DNA of 64,000 bases from CAYMMX01 sp964391675 (GCA_964391675.1 CAYMMX010000006.1:1-64000); one strand, 5' to 3'. Counted from the first letter of the stretch, positions 16,332 through 26,235 are shown. The notes: generated by a model not told the origin, from the sequence alone. Translations and numbers: made by a program.

Positions 16332-17435
16332 TTATACTTTATTTTTTTTCTTAACAAATGGTCTACTAACTATTTCAGCATTATAAAATTTCTCTCTTAT
16401 TTTAACTTGAACTATTGTTCCATTGCAAATATCTTTAATATTTTTAACATAACCCATTGCAACATTCTCATTTAGGACAGGAGAAACTCCACCACTTGTT
16501 ACAATTCCTATTTTTTCATTATTATAATAAATTTCATATTCATGTCTTGCAATTGCTCTATCAATCATTTTTAAACCAACTAATTTTTTGCTTACTCCGT
16601 TTTGTAATTGGTTTTGAATTATATCTTTACCATTATAATCTACTTCTTTTGATTTAGAGACAGACCATGTCAATCCAGCTTCAATCGGAGTTGTTTCTTC
16701 ATCCAAATCATTGCCATATAAATGCAATGCAGCCTCTAATCTTAATGTATCTCTTGCACCAAGACCGATTGGCTTTAAACCAAATTCTTGGCCGACTTCA
16801 ATGATATAATTCCATAAAAGTTGTGAAAATTCATTTCTAACTAATATTTCAAATCCGTCTTCTCCCGTATAACCTGTTCGGGAAATAAAAAGATTAATAT
16901 TTAAAATTTCAGTGCCTTTAATTGAAAAAAATACCGGTTGATTTTCTTTTTTTAATCCCATTTTTTCAACTAAATCAGCAGCTTTGGGACCTTGAATAGC
17001 TAATAGTGAATAATTATGAGATTGGTTATCTATGGTAACATCAAAACCTAATGAATTTCTTACCATCCAATTTAAATCTTCATCAATTCTTGAAGCATTT
17101 ACAATTAAAAAATATTTCTCGTCTTCGAGTTTATATATTATTAAATCATCAATTATTCCACCATTTTTATTTAAAAGTTGACAATATATAGCCTTAGATT
17201 TAATTAATTTTGAGACATCCTGAGGAACCAATTTATTTAAGAAAGCTAAAGCATCTTTACCGTAAACATAAACTTCCCCCATATGAGAAACGTCAAAAAG
17301 TCCGACATTTTCTCTTACTGTTTTATGTTCATCAATTATAGAAGAGTAAGATACAGGCATTTGCCATCCTGCAAACTCAACCATTTTTGCCCCGAGCTTA
17401 ACCTGTTCATCATGTAAAAAAGTTCTTTTAGTCAT
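16332..17435 (-). CDS. gcvT: Glycine cleavage system T protein (aminomethyltransferase)
   Basis: GcvT transfers the methylene group from H-protein-bound glycine to tetrahydrofolate. The 367-residue length is typical. Motifs include FAGWQMPVSYSSI, VGLFDVSHMGEV (folate-domain entry), SRTGYTGEDGFEI and LGARDTLRLEAALHLYGNDLDEETTPIEAGL. It is the first gene of the gcv operon, with a promoter at 17493-17520. No glycine riboswitch is visible in the 180-nt leader region. Confidence 0.95.
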   Translation of the reverse strand: MTKRTFLHDEQVKLGAKMVEFAGWQMPVSYSSIIDEHKTVRENVGLFDVSHMGEVYVYGKDALAFLNKLVPQDVSKLIKSKAIYCQLLNKNGGIIDDLIIYKLEDEKYFLIVNASRIDEDLNWMVRNSLGFDVTIDNQSHNYSLLAIQGPKAADLVEKMGLKKENQPVFFSIKGTEILNINLFISRTGYTGEDGFEILVRNEFSQLLWNYIIEVGQEFGLKPIGLGARDTLRLEAALHLYGNDLDEETTPIEAGLTWSVSKSKEVDYNGKDIIQNQLQNGVSKKLVGLKMIDRAIARHEYEIYYNNEKIGIVTSGGVSPVLNENVAMGYVKNIKDICNGTIVQVKIREKFYNAEIVSRPFVKKKNKV

Positions 17436-17492
17436 ATTTCTCCATTCGATTTAATTTAAAAATGTTAATCAAATCAATTCCTTATTATTAAA

Positions 17493-17520
17493 TTCTTATC
17501 CTAAACTTTCTCTCTGTCAA
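17493..17520 (-). promoter_or_regulatory. Promoter of the gcv operon
   Basis: On the minus strand TTGACA (17520-17515) is followed after 16 nt by TAAGAA (17498-17493), about 58 nt upstream of the gcvT start codon. Confidence 0.55.
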
Positions 17521-17620
17521 GAGGCAAAATATAACAAATTTTATTTTTTGTAAATTTATTGTACTAAGGAAAAATGAATGTTAATATGTTGAATGATAGT
17601 TGAATGTTTGAGGAATTTAG

Positions 17621-18724
17621 ATGGTAGAAAAATTTGAGGTAAATAGTTTTTTGGCAAAAGCAATTTCTGCTGGTGCATCTGACGTGCACTTAAGAGTTAA
17701 TGAACATCCTGTTATAAGAAAAGACAGTAAAATAATTAAAGCTGATTTACCAAAACTTACATTTGATGATATTGAAGAAATAGTAAACACTGTTACGCCC
17801 AAAGCTTTACGCACACAGGCTAATTCAGCATATGATTTAGATTTTTCTTATGAAATAAAAGGTCTTTCCCGTTTCCGAATTAATCTGAGCAGACAACTTG
17901 GAAACAATGCTCTTGTTATAAGAAGTATTCCGTACAAAATTAAAACAATTGAAGAATTAAATCTGCCTTTATCCTTAGAAAAATTTGCAACACTTAACAA
18001 TGGGTTGGTTCTGGTGACAGGACAAACAGGAAGTGGTAAATCAACTACGTTAGCTTCCCTAATTGATCACATAAATATTAACTATCAAAAACATATTATA
18101 ACCATCGAAGACCCTATTGAATTCGAGTTTTCAAGTAAGCGTTCTATAATATCTCAAAGACAAATAGGTCTGGATACACCTTCTTTTTCTGATGGAGTAA
18201 AATATGCAATGCGTCAAGATCCTGACGTAATTTTAATTGGTGAAATTAGAGACAGAGAAACTGTTGAATCGGCACTAAAAGCTTCTGAGACTGGTCACTT
18301 GGTATTTGCAACACTGCACACAAATGATGCTGTTCAAACTGTAAACAGAATTATAAATATGTTTGAACCTAAAGATAGAGATTTTATAAGGAACCAACTT
18401 GCTGTAACTTTAAGAGGAACAATATCACAAAAATTAGCTGTAAATAAAAGTGGCGAGGGCAGAACTCCCGCTTCTGAAATATTAGTTTGTACCTCAACAG
18501 TAAAAGATTTTATTATTAAAAATGAACTTGATAAAATATACGAACTTGTAAAGAAAGGTTCATTTAATGAAATGCTCACAATGAATATGTCATTATTTAA
18601 ACTTATGGAAAAAGGAATAATTTCAATAGAAGAAGCTCTTGATAAATCTGATAATAAAAATGAGCTACAACAAATGATAAAAGGTATTTATCACGGGACA
18701 AATTCACAAGTAGGGAAAAAATAA
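17621..18724 (+). CDS. pilT: PilT-type twitching-motility ATPase
   Basis: This hexameric ATPase drives retraction of type IV pili. The 367 residues have a PAS-like N-terminal domain (1-105), a Walker A GQTGSGKST (134-142) and the Asp box ITIEDPIEFEF. The Walker B region is RQDPDVILIGEIRDRET, with a His box GHLVFATLHTND. The AIRNLIRE-like retraction motif expected near the C-terminus is not obvious. The assignment to PilT rather than PilB rests on length and the direct start of the ATPase core. It heads pilT-recO-rmuC. Confidence 0.9.
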   Translation: MVEKFEVNSFLAKAISAGASDVHLRVNEHPVIRKDSKIIKADLPKLTFDDIEEIVNTVTPKALRTQANSAYDLDFSYEIKGLSRFRINLSRQLGNNALVIRSIPYKIKTIEELNLPLSLEKFATLNNGLVLVTGQTGSGKSTTLASLIDHININYQKHIITIEDPIEFEFSSKRSIISQRQIGLDTPSFSDGVKYAMRQDPDVILIGEIRDRETVESALKASETGHLVFATLHTNDAVQTVNRIINMFEPKDRDFIRNQLAVTLRGTISQKLAVNKSGEGRTPASEILVCTSTVKDFIIKNELDKIYELVKKGSFNEMLTMNMSLFKLMEKGIISIEEALDKSDNKNELQQMIKGIYHGTNSQVGKK

Positions 18725-18726
18725 TT

Positions 18727-19503
18727 ATGAAAAATAATTTTATGACAAATGCTATAAACTTAAAATCATATGACCTTAGTGAATCAGATAAAATTATAGT
18801 TATGTACTCAAAAGAAAACGGGCTAATCAAATGTGTAGCAAAAGGATGCAAAAAACCTAAAAATAAACTTGGGGCACGTATGGATTTACTCGTAGCTAAT
18901 CAACTTATGCTTCACAAAGGCAAAAATATGGACACAGTATGTGAAGCAAAAACTATCAATACTTTTAAAAATAATAGACAAAGTATCGATAAATTGCTTT
19001 ATTCAACTTATGCATCAGAAATTGTAAATCACTTTGGCATAGAGGGTGATTCCAGCTCTGGTGAGATTTATGAGCTCTTATACAAAACCCTCGATAAAGT
19101 AGCAAATGCAAATGAAAAAAAAGAAATCTTAATAGGAATAATAAAATTTCAACTAAAAATAATGGAAATCATCGGTTTTGGTGTAGAGCTTGATACATGT
19201 CTTTGTTGCAGAGAACAAATTTTAGATGAAAATATGTTTTTTTCTCCTAAAATGGGAGGGGTTATCTGTGAAGAATGTAACAAACACTTAGGAGTAAAAA
19301 TTAAACTTCATAATAAATTAAGAGATTTTCTTTTAGCTATGCTTCAATTTGACTATAATTTTGAAAGTGATTATGACAGAAAGGCAACTGAAAAAGTTTG
19401 TTCTGTTTGCTTTGATTTACTTAAAGAATATGTTCAAATACATTGTCCCAAAAAACTTAAATCAACACAAATAATAAAAGAAACATGTTTATGTTCATGC
19501 TAA
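18727..19503 (+). CDS. recO: DNA repair protein RecO
   Basis: RecO helps load RecA onto SSB-coated DNA in the RecF pathway. The 258 residues show the OB-fold N-terminus (about 1-80: KSYDLSESDKIIVMYSKENGLIKCVAKGCKK), a helical middle and a zinc-binding site. The zinc site is formed by CLCC near 158 and VICEEC near 178. It begins 2 nt after pilT ends, so translation is likely coupled. A Cys-rich tail (ETCLCSC) is an added oddity. Confidence 0.9.
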   Translation: MKNNFMTNAINLKSYDLSESDKIIVMYSKENGLIKCVAKGCKKPKNKLGARMDLLVANQLMLHKGKNMDTVCEAKTINTFKNNRQSIDKLLYSTYASEIVNHFGIEGDSSSGEIYELLYKTLDKVANANEKKEILIGIIKFQLKIMEIIGFGVELDTCLCCREQILDENMFFSPKMGGVICEECNKHLGVKIKLHNKLRDFLLAMLQFDYNFESDYDRKATEKVCSVCFDLLKEYVQIHCPKKLKSTQIIKETCLCSC

Positions 19504-19553
19504 AGTTATATTAATTATTAATAAATAATGTAATTTGGCGAAGAAGGATAAAG

Positions 19554-20642
19554 ATGGATATTATAATATTTTTAATCGGTTTTTTGTGCGGAGCAGGAGC
19601 AGTATTTGTCATATTTAATGCAACACAAAAAAAAGCTGAAGATGCAAAAGAAGAACTAATTACAAAAATACAACTTCAATTTGAAAATTTAACTAATAAA
19701 ATATTTAAAGAAACATCTGAGGATTTTACACAAAAAAATAAAGAAAAACTTGAAGAATTTTTTGCTAAATTTAAGGAAAAAATTGAAGACTTTGAAAAAA
19801 GAACAGAATCAAATCTTAAATTAGAATCTGAAAAACTAACTCAATTTGATACAAATATAAAAACATTTATTGAAGAAGGAAATAAAATTTCTCATTACAC
19901 AACATCTCTTGTAAATGTTATGAAAAGTGATAACAGAAAACAAGGGAATTGGGGCGAAATTGTTTTAGAAAAAGTACTTGAATCGTCTGGGCTTAGAAAA
20001 GATATAGAATACTCTATTCAAAAAGGAAGTACAGAAGGACGACCGGATGCTACAATTTTTTTACCGGAAGACAGATGTATATATATCGATGCTAAAACTT
20101 CTCTTGCTTCTTGGGAAGCTTATGTTAACTCAGAAAAGGAAGCCGATAAAGATTCTAAACTGAAAGATTTTATAGAATCAACAAAAACACATATTACTAG
20201 TCTCTCTAAAAGAGACTATTCAGCAGCAGAAGTATCTCCGGATTATGTTTTAATGTTTATTCCCATAGAAAGCTGTTATTCTTTATTATTTTGCGAAGAC
20301 AACAAACTTTGGGATATAGCATGGAAGAACAATGTAATGCCTGTTTCACCATCAACTTTACTTGCAGCACTTAAGATTATAAACCAATTTCATACAGTCT
20401 CAAAACAAAATAAAAATGCTGTAGAAATTTCAAGAATTTGTACAAAAATGCTTGATAAATTTTCTGATATGCTAAAAGATTTACTAAAAGCCAGGGAAAA
20501 TATTGTCTCCGCTCTTACTAAAGTTAATGGCAAAGATAATATTTTAAATAATATTGACAAATTAAAAGAACTCGGAGCAACAATAAACAAAGATGTACCT
20601 GAACTGCCCGATAGCGTTATAGAAGAAATAATACAAAATTAA
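19554..20642 (+). CDS. rmuC: DNA recombination protein RmuC
   Basis: RmuC proteins limit DNA inversions and carry a PD-(D/E)xK nuclease-like domain. The 362 residues start with a membrane anchor (3-20). A coiled coil follows (about 25-115), then the RmuC core: KQGNWGEIVLEKVLESSGL, GRPDATIFLPEDRCIYIDAKTS (nuclease-like D...DAK) and PDYVLMFIPIESCYSLL. It follows recO after 50 nt on the same strand. Confidence 0.93.
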   Translation: MDIIIFLIGFLCGAGAVFVIFNATQKKAEDAKEELITKIQLQFENLTNKIFKETSEDFTQKNKEKLEEFFAKFKEKIEDFEKRTESNLKLESEKLTQFDTNIKTFIEEGNKISHYTTSLVNVMKSDNRKQGNWGEIVLEKVLESSGLRKDIEYSIQKGSTEGRPDATIFLPEDRCIYIDAKTSLASWEAYVNSEKEADKDSKLKDFIESTKTHITSLSKRDYSAAEVSPDYVLMFIPIESCYSLLFCEDNKLWDIAWKNNVMPVSPSTLLAALKIINQFHTVSKQNKNAVEISRICTKMLDKFSDMLKDLLKARENIVSALTKVNGKDNILNNIDKLKELGATINKDVPELPDSVIEEIIQN

Positions 20643-20644
20643 AT

Positions 20645-20674
20645 CAAAAAAAAAAGAGCCGATTGTATCGACTC
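20645..20674 (-). terminator. Intrinsic terminator of the 96-aa gene
   Basis: On the minus strand GAGTCGAT/ATCGGCTC pair with one mismatch around TACA, followed by a run of ten T. It faces the gene at 20728 and sits directly beyond the rmuC stop. Confidence 0.7.
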
Positions 20675-20727
20675 ATTTATAAACCCTTTTCCCGTATCTT
20701 AATCCTTTTCCTCTATAAACTTTTAAA

Positions 20728-21018
20728 TTATTTTTTTACTACTTTAGAAATAAAGTTAGTTATTTCAAATAAAGAATCTTCAATAAAATCTCCCATCAAT
20801 TCCGGAACACTTTTGCTTTCCATACATTCAAAAGCGAAATAAACCGGATCTTGTGAATTATTAAATTTCATAGTTAAATCAGTATTGATTAAATAGTTAA
20901 AATCACTGCCATAGCCTTGAGAAGCTTTTCCTTGTCTTTTTCTTCTTCTCAAACCTCGGTAACGGCCATTTCCGTTTTTTTCATTTGTTGAAGGTTTTGT
21001 TGCTAATAGTGATAACAT
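20728..21018 (-). CDS. Hypothetical 96-aa basic protein
   Basis: This small protein has an Arg/Lys/Gly-rich N-terminal half (RYRGLRRRKRQGK, about residues 19-31) and an acidic, hydrophobic C-terminal half ending NFISKVVKK. The basic patch could bind nucleic acid, but I recognise no family. A TATATT element followed by AAGAGAGAG lies 8-22 nt upstream of the ATG, a pattern shared with other places in the window. It has its own terminator and is convergent with rmuC. Confidence 0.65.
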   Translation of the reverse strand: MLSLLATKPSTNEKNGNGRYRGLRRRKRQGKASQGYGSDFNYLINTDLTMKFNNSQDPVYFAFECMESKSVPELMGDFIEDSLFEITNFISKVVKK

Positions 21019-21188
21019 TTTATTTTTTCTCTCTCTTAATATATCTTATGTATATATAAAGTTATATACTAGAAAAAAATTGCCTTTTTTGTTAATGTTT
21101 TATTACGAATTGTAAACTATTATTTTTATAGCGAAATAACGCTTCTTTACACGTATTTTTATGATAACATTTTTTAAGGAGAAACTAA

Positions 21189-21653
21189 ATGAAAAAATTA
21201 TTATTAACATTATTTGTATTTATATTGGGAACAAGTGTTTTCGCAGGAGAAAAAGAAGAAGCCCTTAATTTTTTTAACAGTTTTATTACAGCTTCAAATA
21301 ATTATAGCCCATCATTGCTTAAAATGTATTCAAACAAGGCAATAATAATTAGGCAAGTAGTTAAACCTAACGGTCAACTTGCAAATGCTTACTTTACTAT
21401 AGACCAATACAGAGGACAAATGAAATTAAGTGAAAAAGTAGCAAAAATTAGAAATTATAAAAATTATTATTCAGAAATAGATGTGGATAAAGTTTCAAAT
21501 GGTTATAAAATAAATGCAATGAGAAAACCTTCAACAAGCAATTACAAACTTAAAGCTTATACTATAGTACAAAAGCAACCAAATGGTTCATGGGCAATTA
21601 TTGAAGAAATGATGCAAACTAAGGAACAAATATTTCTGAAATATGTAAAATAA
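21189..21653 (+). CDS. Exported NTF2/SnoaL-like hypothetical protein
   Basis: The 154-residue protein has a clean signal peptide (MKKLLLTLFVFILGTSVFA, cleavage after residue 19). The mature domain resembles the SnoaL/NTF2-like fold by pattern: an early helix with ALNFFNSFITASNNYSPSLLKMYS, and a last strand WAIIEEMMQTKEQIF. An excellent AAGGAG site precedes the ATG. It ends 10 nt before aroC and may be co-transcribed with the aro genes. Function is unknown. Confidence 0.75.
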   Translation: MKKLLLTLFVFILGTSVFAGEKEEALNFFNSFITASNNYSPSLLKMYSNKAIIIRQVVKPNGQLANAYFTIDQYRGQMKLSEKVAKIRNYKNYYSEIDVDKVSNGYKINAMRKPSTSNYKLKAYTIVQKQPNGSWAIIEEMMQTKEQIFLKYVK

Positions 21654-21662
21654 GGAAGCAGT

Positions 21663-22742
21663 ATGTTAAACAATTTTAGATTTCTAACATCAGGAGAATC
21701 TCATGGAATATGCCTTACCGGGGTTATAGAAGGTATTCCATCTGGATTTGATATTGATATAAATTTTATTAATCAAGAACTTAAAAAACGCCAAAGCGGA
21801 TATGGCAGAGGAGATAGAATGAAAATTGAATCTGATACCGTTCAAATTAAATCCGGTGTCAGATTTGGTAAAACAACAGGTGCTCCCATATGTCTGGAAA
21901 TCATTAACAAAGATTATGAAAATTGGAAAATTATTTTAAGCAATGAAAATATTGATAATAGCAAAAAAAATGAAAAATCCTTTACTAAGCCAAGACCGGG
22001 GCATGCTGATTTTGCGGGCAGTATAAAATATAATCTTAAAGACCTAAGAGATATTTTGGAACGCTCAAGTGCAAGAAAAACAGCTATGAATGTAGCCATA
22101 GGTGCAATTGCAAAACAAATATTAAAAGAATTTAATATTACATGTTCTTCAAAAATCATATCTATTGGAAGTGAAACGGACGAAAGTAAAATAAAAGAAA
22201 AAATCGATTCAGTTAAAGAGCAAGGTGACACATTAGGAGGTAAATTTGAAGTTTCTTTTAAAAATTTACCTGTAGGCTTAGGCTCTCATGTGCAATGGGA
22301 TAGAAAACTTGACGGACTCATTGCACAAGCAGTAATGAGTATTCCTGCAATTAAATCCGTGGAAATAGGTCTGGGAGCTGAATCTGCTAATATATTAGGG
22401 AGTTTAATGCATGATGAAATATTTATAAAAAATGGGGAATATTATAGGAAAACAAACAATGCAGGAGGTATTGAAGGTGGAATAACAAATGGTGAAGATT
22501 TAATTATAAAAGCTTCAATGAAACCGATACCAACGTTAAAAAAACCTCTTTCAACAATAGATTTTAAAGATATGTCACAAACTGAAGCTCACTTCGAACG
22601 CTCCGATGTATGTGCTGTAGAAGCTTGTTCAATTGTTGCAGAAGCAATGATTGCATGCGTTTTAACAGATGCATTTCTCGATAAGTTTGGAAAAGATAAT
22701 TTTGAAGAAATAAAAAATTGTTATTTAAATAGGATTCAATAA
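21663..22742 (+). CDS. aroC: Chorismate synthase
   Basis: This enzyme catalyses the last step of the shikimate pathway (EPSP to chorismate, needing reduced FMN). The 359 residues carry the family signatures GESHG near the start, KPRPGHADFAG at about 100-110, RSSARKTA, and the C-terminal ERSDVCAVEACSIVAEAM. It is the first of three shikimate genes, with one base between its stop and the start of aroK. Confidence 0.97.
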   Translation: MLNNFRFLTSGESHGICLTGVIEGIPSGFDIDINFINQELKKRQSGYGRGDRMKIESDTVQIKSGVRFGKTTGAPICLEIINKDYENWKIILSNENIDNSKKNEKSFTKPRPGHADFAGSIKYNLKDLRDILERSSARKTAMNVAIGAIAKQILKEFNITCSSKIISIGSETDESKIKEKIDSVKEQGDTLGGKFEVSFKNLPVGLGSHVQWDRKLDGLIAQAVMSIPAIKSVEIGLGAESANILGSLMHDEIFIKNGEYYRKTNNAGGIEGGITNGEDLIIKASMKPIPTLKKPLSTIDFKDMSQTEAHFERSDVCAVEACSIVAEAMIACVLTDAFLDKFGKDNFEEIKNCYLNRIQ

Positions 22743-22743
22743 A

Positions 22744-23274
22744 TTGGAAAAAGATAATTTAAATATAGTTTTGGTTGGAATGCCAGGAGCAGGAAAAACC
22801 TATATCGGGAAAAAATTAGCTAAACTTTTAGTTCATTTCTCATTAGTTGATACAGATGAAAGAATTGAACAAAAAAATAAAATGAAAATTTCTGAAATAT
22901 TCGACAACTACGGTGAAAATCATTTTAGAGCGCTTGAAGAAGATATTATAGATGAAATTTCTAAAAATAAAAACCAAATTATCTCTATAGGTGGTGGCGC
23001 TTTAAAGAGTAAAAAAAATATTAATGCATTAAAGAAAAATAGTCTGATTTTCTATTTAAAAGCATCGCCATCTGAAATATACAAAAGAATTAAAAATGAA
23101 ACACACAGACCCTTACTAAAACAAGATTCATCTGAAAATACAATTAAAAATTTATTAAAAGAGAGAGAAAAGAATTATTCTAAAGCAAATTTCGTAATTA
23201 ATACAGACAATAAACAAGCATATAAAATCTTAGATGATATTCTAATGGAGTATGAAAATTATGTTAGAAAATAA
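22744..23274 (+). CDS. aroK: Shikimate kinase
   Basis: Shikimate kinase phosphorylates shikimate with ATP. The 176 residues show a Walker A GMPGAGKT (12-19), the shikimate-binding DTDERIE and a central GGGA (SIGGGALKS). The lid region is THRPLLK. Initiation is at TTG, directly behind the aroC stop, so translation is probably coupled. The 3' end overlaps aroB. Confidence 0.93.
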   Translation: MEKDNLNIVLVGMPGAGKTYIGKKLAKLLVHFSLVDTDERIEQKNKMKISEIFDNYGENHFRALEEDIIDEISKNKNQIISIGGGALKSKKNINALKKNSLIFYLKASPSEIYKRIKNETHRPLLKQDSSENTIKNLLKEREKNYSKANFVINTDNKQAYKILDDILMEYENYVRK

Positions 23275-24331
23275 TGAAATTAAAGTTGAAATTTCACCTG
23301 ACAAAACTTACTCTATCTTTATAGATTCTGATGAAATAGAAAGTCTTGAGAAAAAAGTTTTTGATCATACTAATGCTAACAAAATTTTAATAATTATAAG
23401 CAAAAAAGTAAATAAACTATATGGTAAAAAACTTAAATTTAAAAATAGTATTAAATATATATTAAAAGACGGTGAAGAACAGAAAAATTTTAAAAATTAT
23501 CAAAAAATATTGAATTTTGCACTGAAAAATAAACTGGAAAGAACAGATGCAATAATAGCCATCGGCGGAGGTGTAGTTGGTGATATTGCAGGATTTGTTG
23601 CTGCAACTTACTTGCGTGGTATAGATTTAATACAAATTCCGACAACTCTACTAGCCTGTGTGGATTCATCTGTTGGAGGCAAAGTAGCAATAAATACAAA
23701 CTTTGGTAAAAATCTTGTTGGAACTTTTTATCAACCAAAAGCTGTTTTCTGTAATTTGAATTTTTTAGAAACTTTAGACAATAGACAATTCAAAACAGGG
23801 TTAGCCGAAGTTGTTAAATATGCTTTTATTTGTAAATCCTGTATCCAAGACTCTGATTTTTTTGAATATTTATTAGATAATTCAGAAAAAATTTTATTGA
23901 GAGACATGAATTATTTAGCAAAAATAATTAAAACTTCTCTCAAATTAAAAATAGCAGTTGTACAAAAAGATGAAAAAGAGCAAGGACTTAGAAAAATATT
24001 AAATTTTGGACACACATACGGTCATGCTATAGAAAAAATAACTAACTATAAAAAATACACTCATGGAGAAGCTATCGCAATCGGTATGATTTATGCAATA
24101 AATCTTGCTTATAAAAAGGGATTAATTTCTTTAGAATATAAAAATGAAGGGATAAACTTTATTAAAAAATTCTTAGTAAGTCAAAAAGAACCAAAATTTA
24201 ATACGAAAGAACTTATTAAACTAATGCTATCTGATAAAAAAGTCAAAAATGGCAAAATTAATTTTATATTACCTATAAATAAATCTGCAGTCGAATGCTT
24301 TGAAATATCAACTACAGACTTATTATTATAA
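23252..24331 (+). CDS. aroB: 3-dehydroquinate synthase
   Basis: DHQ synthase converts DAHP to 3-dehydroquinate using NAD and a divalent metal. The 359 residues include DGEEQKNF, GGGVVGDIAGFVAATYLRG (NAD-binding), PTTLLACVDSSVGGKVAIN and the metal ligands in FGHTYGHAIE and THGEAIAIGM. The start overlaps aroK by 23 nt. An ATG three codons later (23261) is an alternative. The order aroC-aroK-aroB covers steps 7, 5 and 2 of the pathway. Confidence 0.95.
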   Translation: MKIMLENNEIKVEISPDKTYSIFIDSDEIESLEKKVFDHTNANKILIIISKKVNKLYGKKLKFKNSIKYILKDGEEQKNFKNYQKILNFALKNKLERTDAIIAIGGGVVGDIAGFVAATYLRGIDLIQIPTTLLACVDSSVGGKVAINTNFGKNLVGTFYQPKAVFCNLNFLETLDNRQFKTGLAEVVKYAFICKSCIQDSDFFEYLLDNSEKILLRDMNYLAKIIKTSLKLKIAVVQKDEKEQGLRKILNFGHTYGHAIEKITNYKKYTHGEAIAIGMIYAINLAYKKGLISLEYKNEGINFIKKFLVSQKEPKFNTKELIKLMLSDKKVKNGKINFILPINKSAVECFEISTTDLLL

Positions 24332-24341
24332 ATATTTTATA

Positions 24342-26135
24342 TTATTCATCATCATCACTGCTACTATCACCAAAGTATGAATCAAATACAGAAGCTTGAT
24401 TCTGTAAATTAGAAATTAATTCATCCATAGCTTGAAACTTAGCATCAAGGCGTTCTCTGTACTTTTCCAGAGAAACTGTCATACTATCAATCTTGTCTTC
24501 AAAACGATCAATTTGTTGGTCATATGCCTTATCTCTAGTTGTAAAATAACCTTTTACTGCATCAGTAGAGTTTTCTATTACTGTTTCAATATCGGTAAGT
24601 ATTCCTTTTGTACCTGTTGTCTTATTTCCTACTAGCATTGTTTTTACTGCATCGATATTATCTGTTAATGCTGCAGCTAATTTATCCGTATCTATTTGAA
24701 GTTTACTAGTATCTGCGTCTGTGTTAGTACTATATGCCCCAGTAGTTATTCCAATATTTGCAAGACTTTTATATCCATCTTCACCTGTAACAGCTGATGT
24801 AATTAAAGATCTGACTTTATTCTTTAGAGAATTTAAAAGAGTTTCGCCATGTAATGTTCCATCAGTACTTGTTGCAGAATCAGTGCTTGTAATTGCTGCA
24901 TTATATGCATTAACAAGATTAGTAATTGCATCGGTAATTTTTTGTGTATCTTGCGTAATAGAAACCTCTGCTGTTTCAGTTGTTGTCGAATTAAGTGTAA
25001 GAGTCAACCCGTTAATTCCACTAATATCACTTGTTACAGTATTAGAAGAAGATGTGATTTCTGTACCGTTAATGGTTAAAACAGCGTTAGAACCCAATGT
25101 TTGGGAAAGTTCATTTAATTTTGTGGATTCAAGTCTGCCATCAACTATCTCTGAAGTAGTAAGTCCCATTATGTCAGTGAAATTACTTGCATTTTCATAA
25201 CCGGCAGTTCCATCACCAGGTGTAATATTAATATTAAAAGCACCTTCTTCATTTGCAGTAAGAACCAATTTACCTGCATTTGCATCCCAAGCAGCTGTCA
25301 CACCTGCATCACTTTTATTAATTTTTGTGATTATACTGTCTAAAGTTGTACTTGAATCTATTGTAAATGTAGTATTCCCAATCATAAAAGTCCCTGCAGT
25401 AACGGGGCCTCCGGCAAAAGACGCACTGGCACTGGTTAAAGCTGCACTTGTATCAGTGTCAAAAATAGATTTACTACTTGAATATTTATGGTCAGAATTT
25501 TTTGTTAAAGACATAACATTGGAAAAATTACTTGTATCTGAACTTGACCCAACGGAGATTTTCTGTTCTTCACTTTCAGATTCAATTATTAATTTACCGT
25601 CATCACTAATATCTGCTGATATGCCGTCTATTTCATCTAAACTAGCTCTTACCTGCTCTAGGGTTTGACCACTCGTAATATTGATTGTGTTTTTTTTACC
25701 ATCTACATAGACACTAAACGTACCTTCTTTTATAGCTCCTTCAGCAATACTACTGATTGTGGTTGTTTCATCAACATATGATGCTGCTACAGTACCACTT
25801 TTAGCAACTGTAGATGTTGCTAACTTAGATACTGAAACAGAAATATTTTGAGCATTTACATTAGATGTAACTGAAGCAGAAACAGCATCTGAAGTTGAAC
25901 TAGATGTTTTTTGATTAAAAACATCATTTGTAGAAAGAGCGTCTGTAAAAGCAGTTACAGCGTCCAATAAAGTCGTATATTTTGACTTTAGTGCTGATAA
26001 CGCACTCTTTTTTGATTCAGTTTCAGTAACTTTAGTACTAACTGCATCAATTTTATCTTGTTTTAGTTGTACAAGAGATTCAATCCAACTTTCATAGTCT
26101 AGACCTGAACCCAATCCGGAAACAGTTATTGACAT
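24342..26135 (-). CDS. fliD: Flagellar hook-associated protein 2 (filament cap)
   Basis: FliD caps the growing flagellar filament and folds incoming flagellin. The 597 residues begin with ITVSGLGSGLDYESWIESLVQLKQ, the typical FliD N-terminal motif. A Ser/Thr-rich variable core (about 90-380) follows. The C-terminal domain contains DAVKGYFTTRDKAYDQQIDRFEDKIDSM and a terminal coiled coil, ending in an acidic SSDDDE. No other flagellar gene is in the window, so fliD is separated from any fliS or fliC. Confidence 0.9.
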   Translation of the reverse strand: MSITVSGLGSGLDYESWIESLVQLKQDKIDAVSTKVTETESKKSALSALKSKYTTLLDAVTAFTDALSTNDVFNQKTSSSTSDAVSASVTSNVNAQNISVSVSKLATSTVAKSGTVAASYVDETTTISSIAEGAIKEGTFSVYVDGKKNTINITSGQTLEQVRASLDEIDGISADISDDGKLIIESESEEQKISVGSSSDTSNFSNVMSLTKNSDHKYSSSKSIFDTDTSAALTSASASFAGGPVTAGTFMIGNTTFTIDSSTTLDSIITKINKSDAGVTAAWDANAGKLVLTANEEGAFNINITPGDGTAGYENASNFTDIMGLTTSEIVDGRLESTKLNELSQTLGSNAVLTINGTEITSSSNTVTSDISGINGLTLTLNSTTTETAEVSITQDTQKITDAITNLVNAYNAAITSTDSATSTDGTLHGETLLNSLKNKVRSLITSAVTGEDGYKSLANIGITTGAYSTNTDADTSKLQIDTDKLAAALTDNIDAVKTMLVGNKTTGTKGILTDIETVIENSTDAVKGYFTTRDKAYDQQIDRFEDKIDSMTVSLEKYRERLDAKFQAMDELISNLQNQASVFDSYFGDSSSDDDE

Positions 26136-26235
26136 AATGTGAAATCCTTTTCAACTTAATAACTCTACTATCTTATTATTATAACATAGTTTTGAGTCAT
26201 TTCAACCCTTTAAGCTAATATAAAAAGATGAAAAT

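Noticed and set aside
17436..17620. Glycine riboswitch upstream of gcvT
   Set aside because: The leader is AT-rich and shows no paired aptamer pattern. Only a promoter is visible.
24432..25668. Open frames opposite fliD
   Set aside because: These are antisense shadows created by the Ser/Thr-rich coding sequence. They have no ribosome sites or recognisable products.
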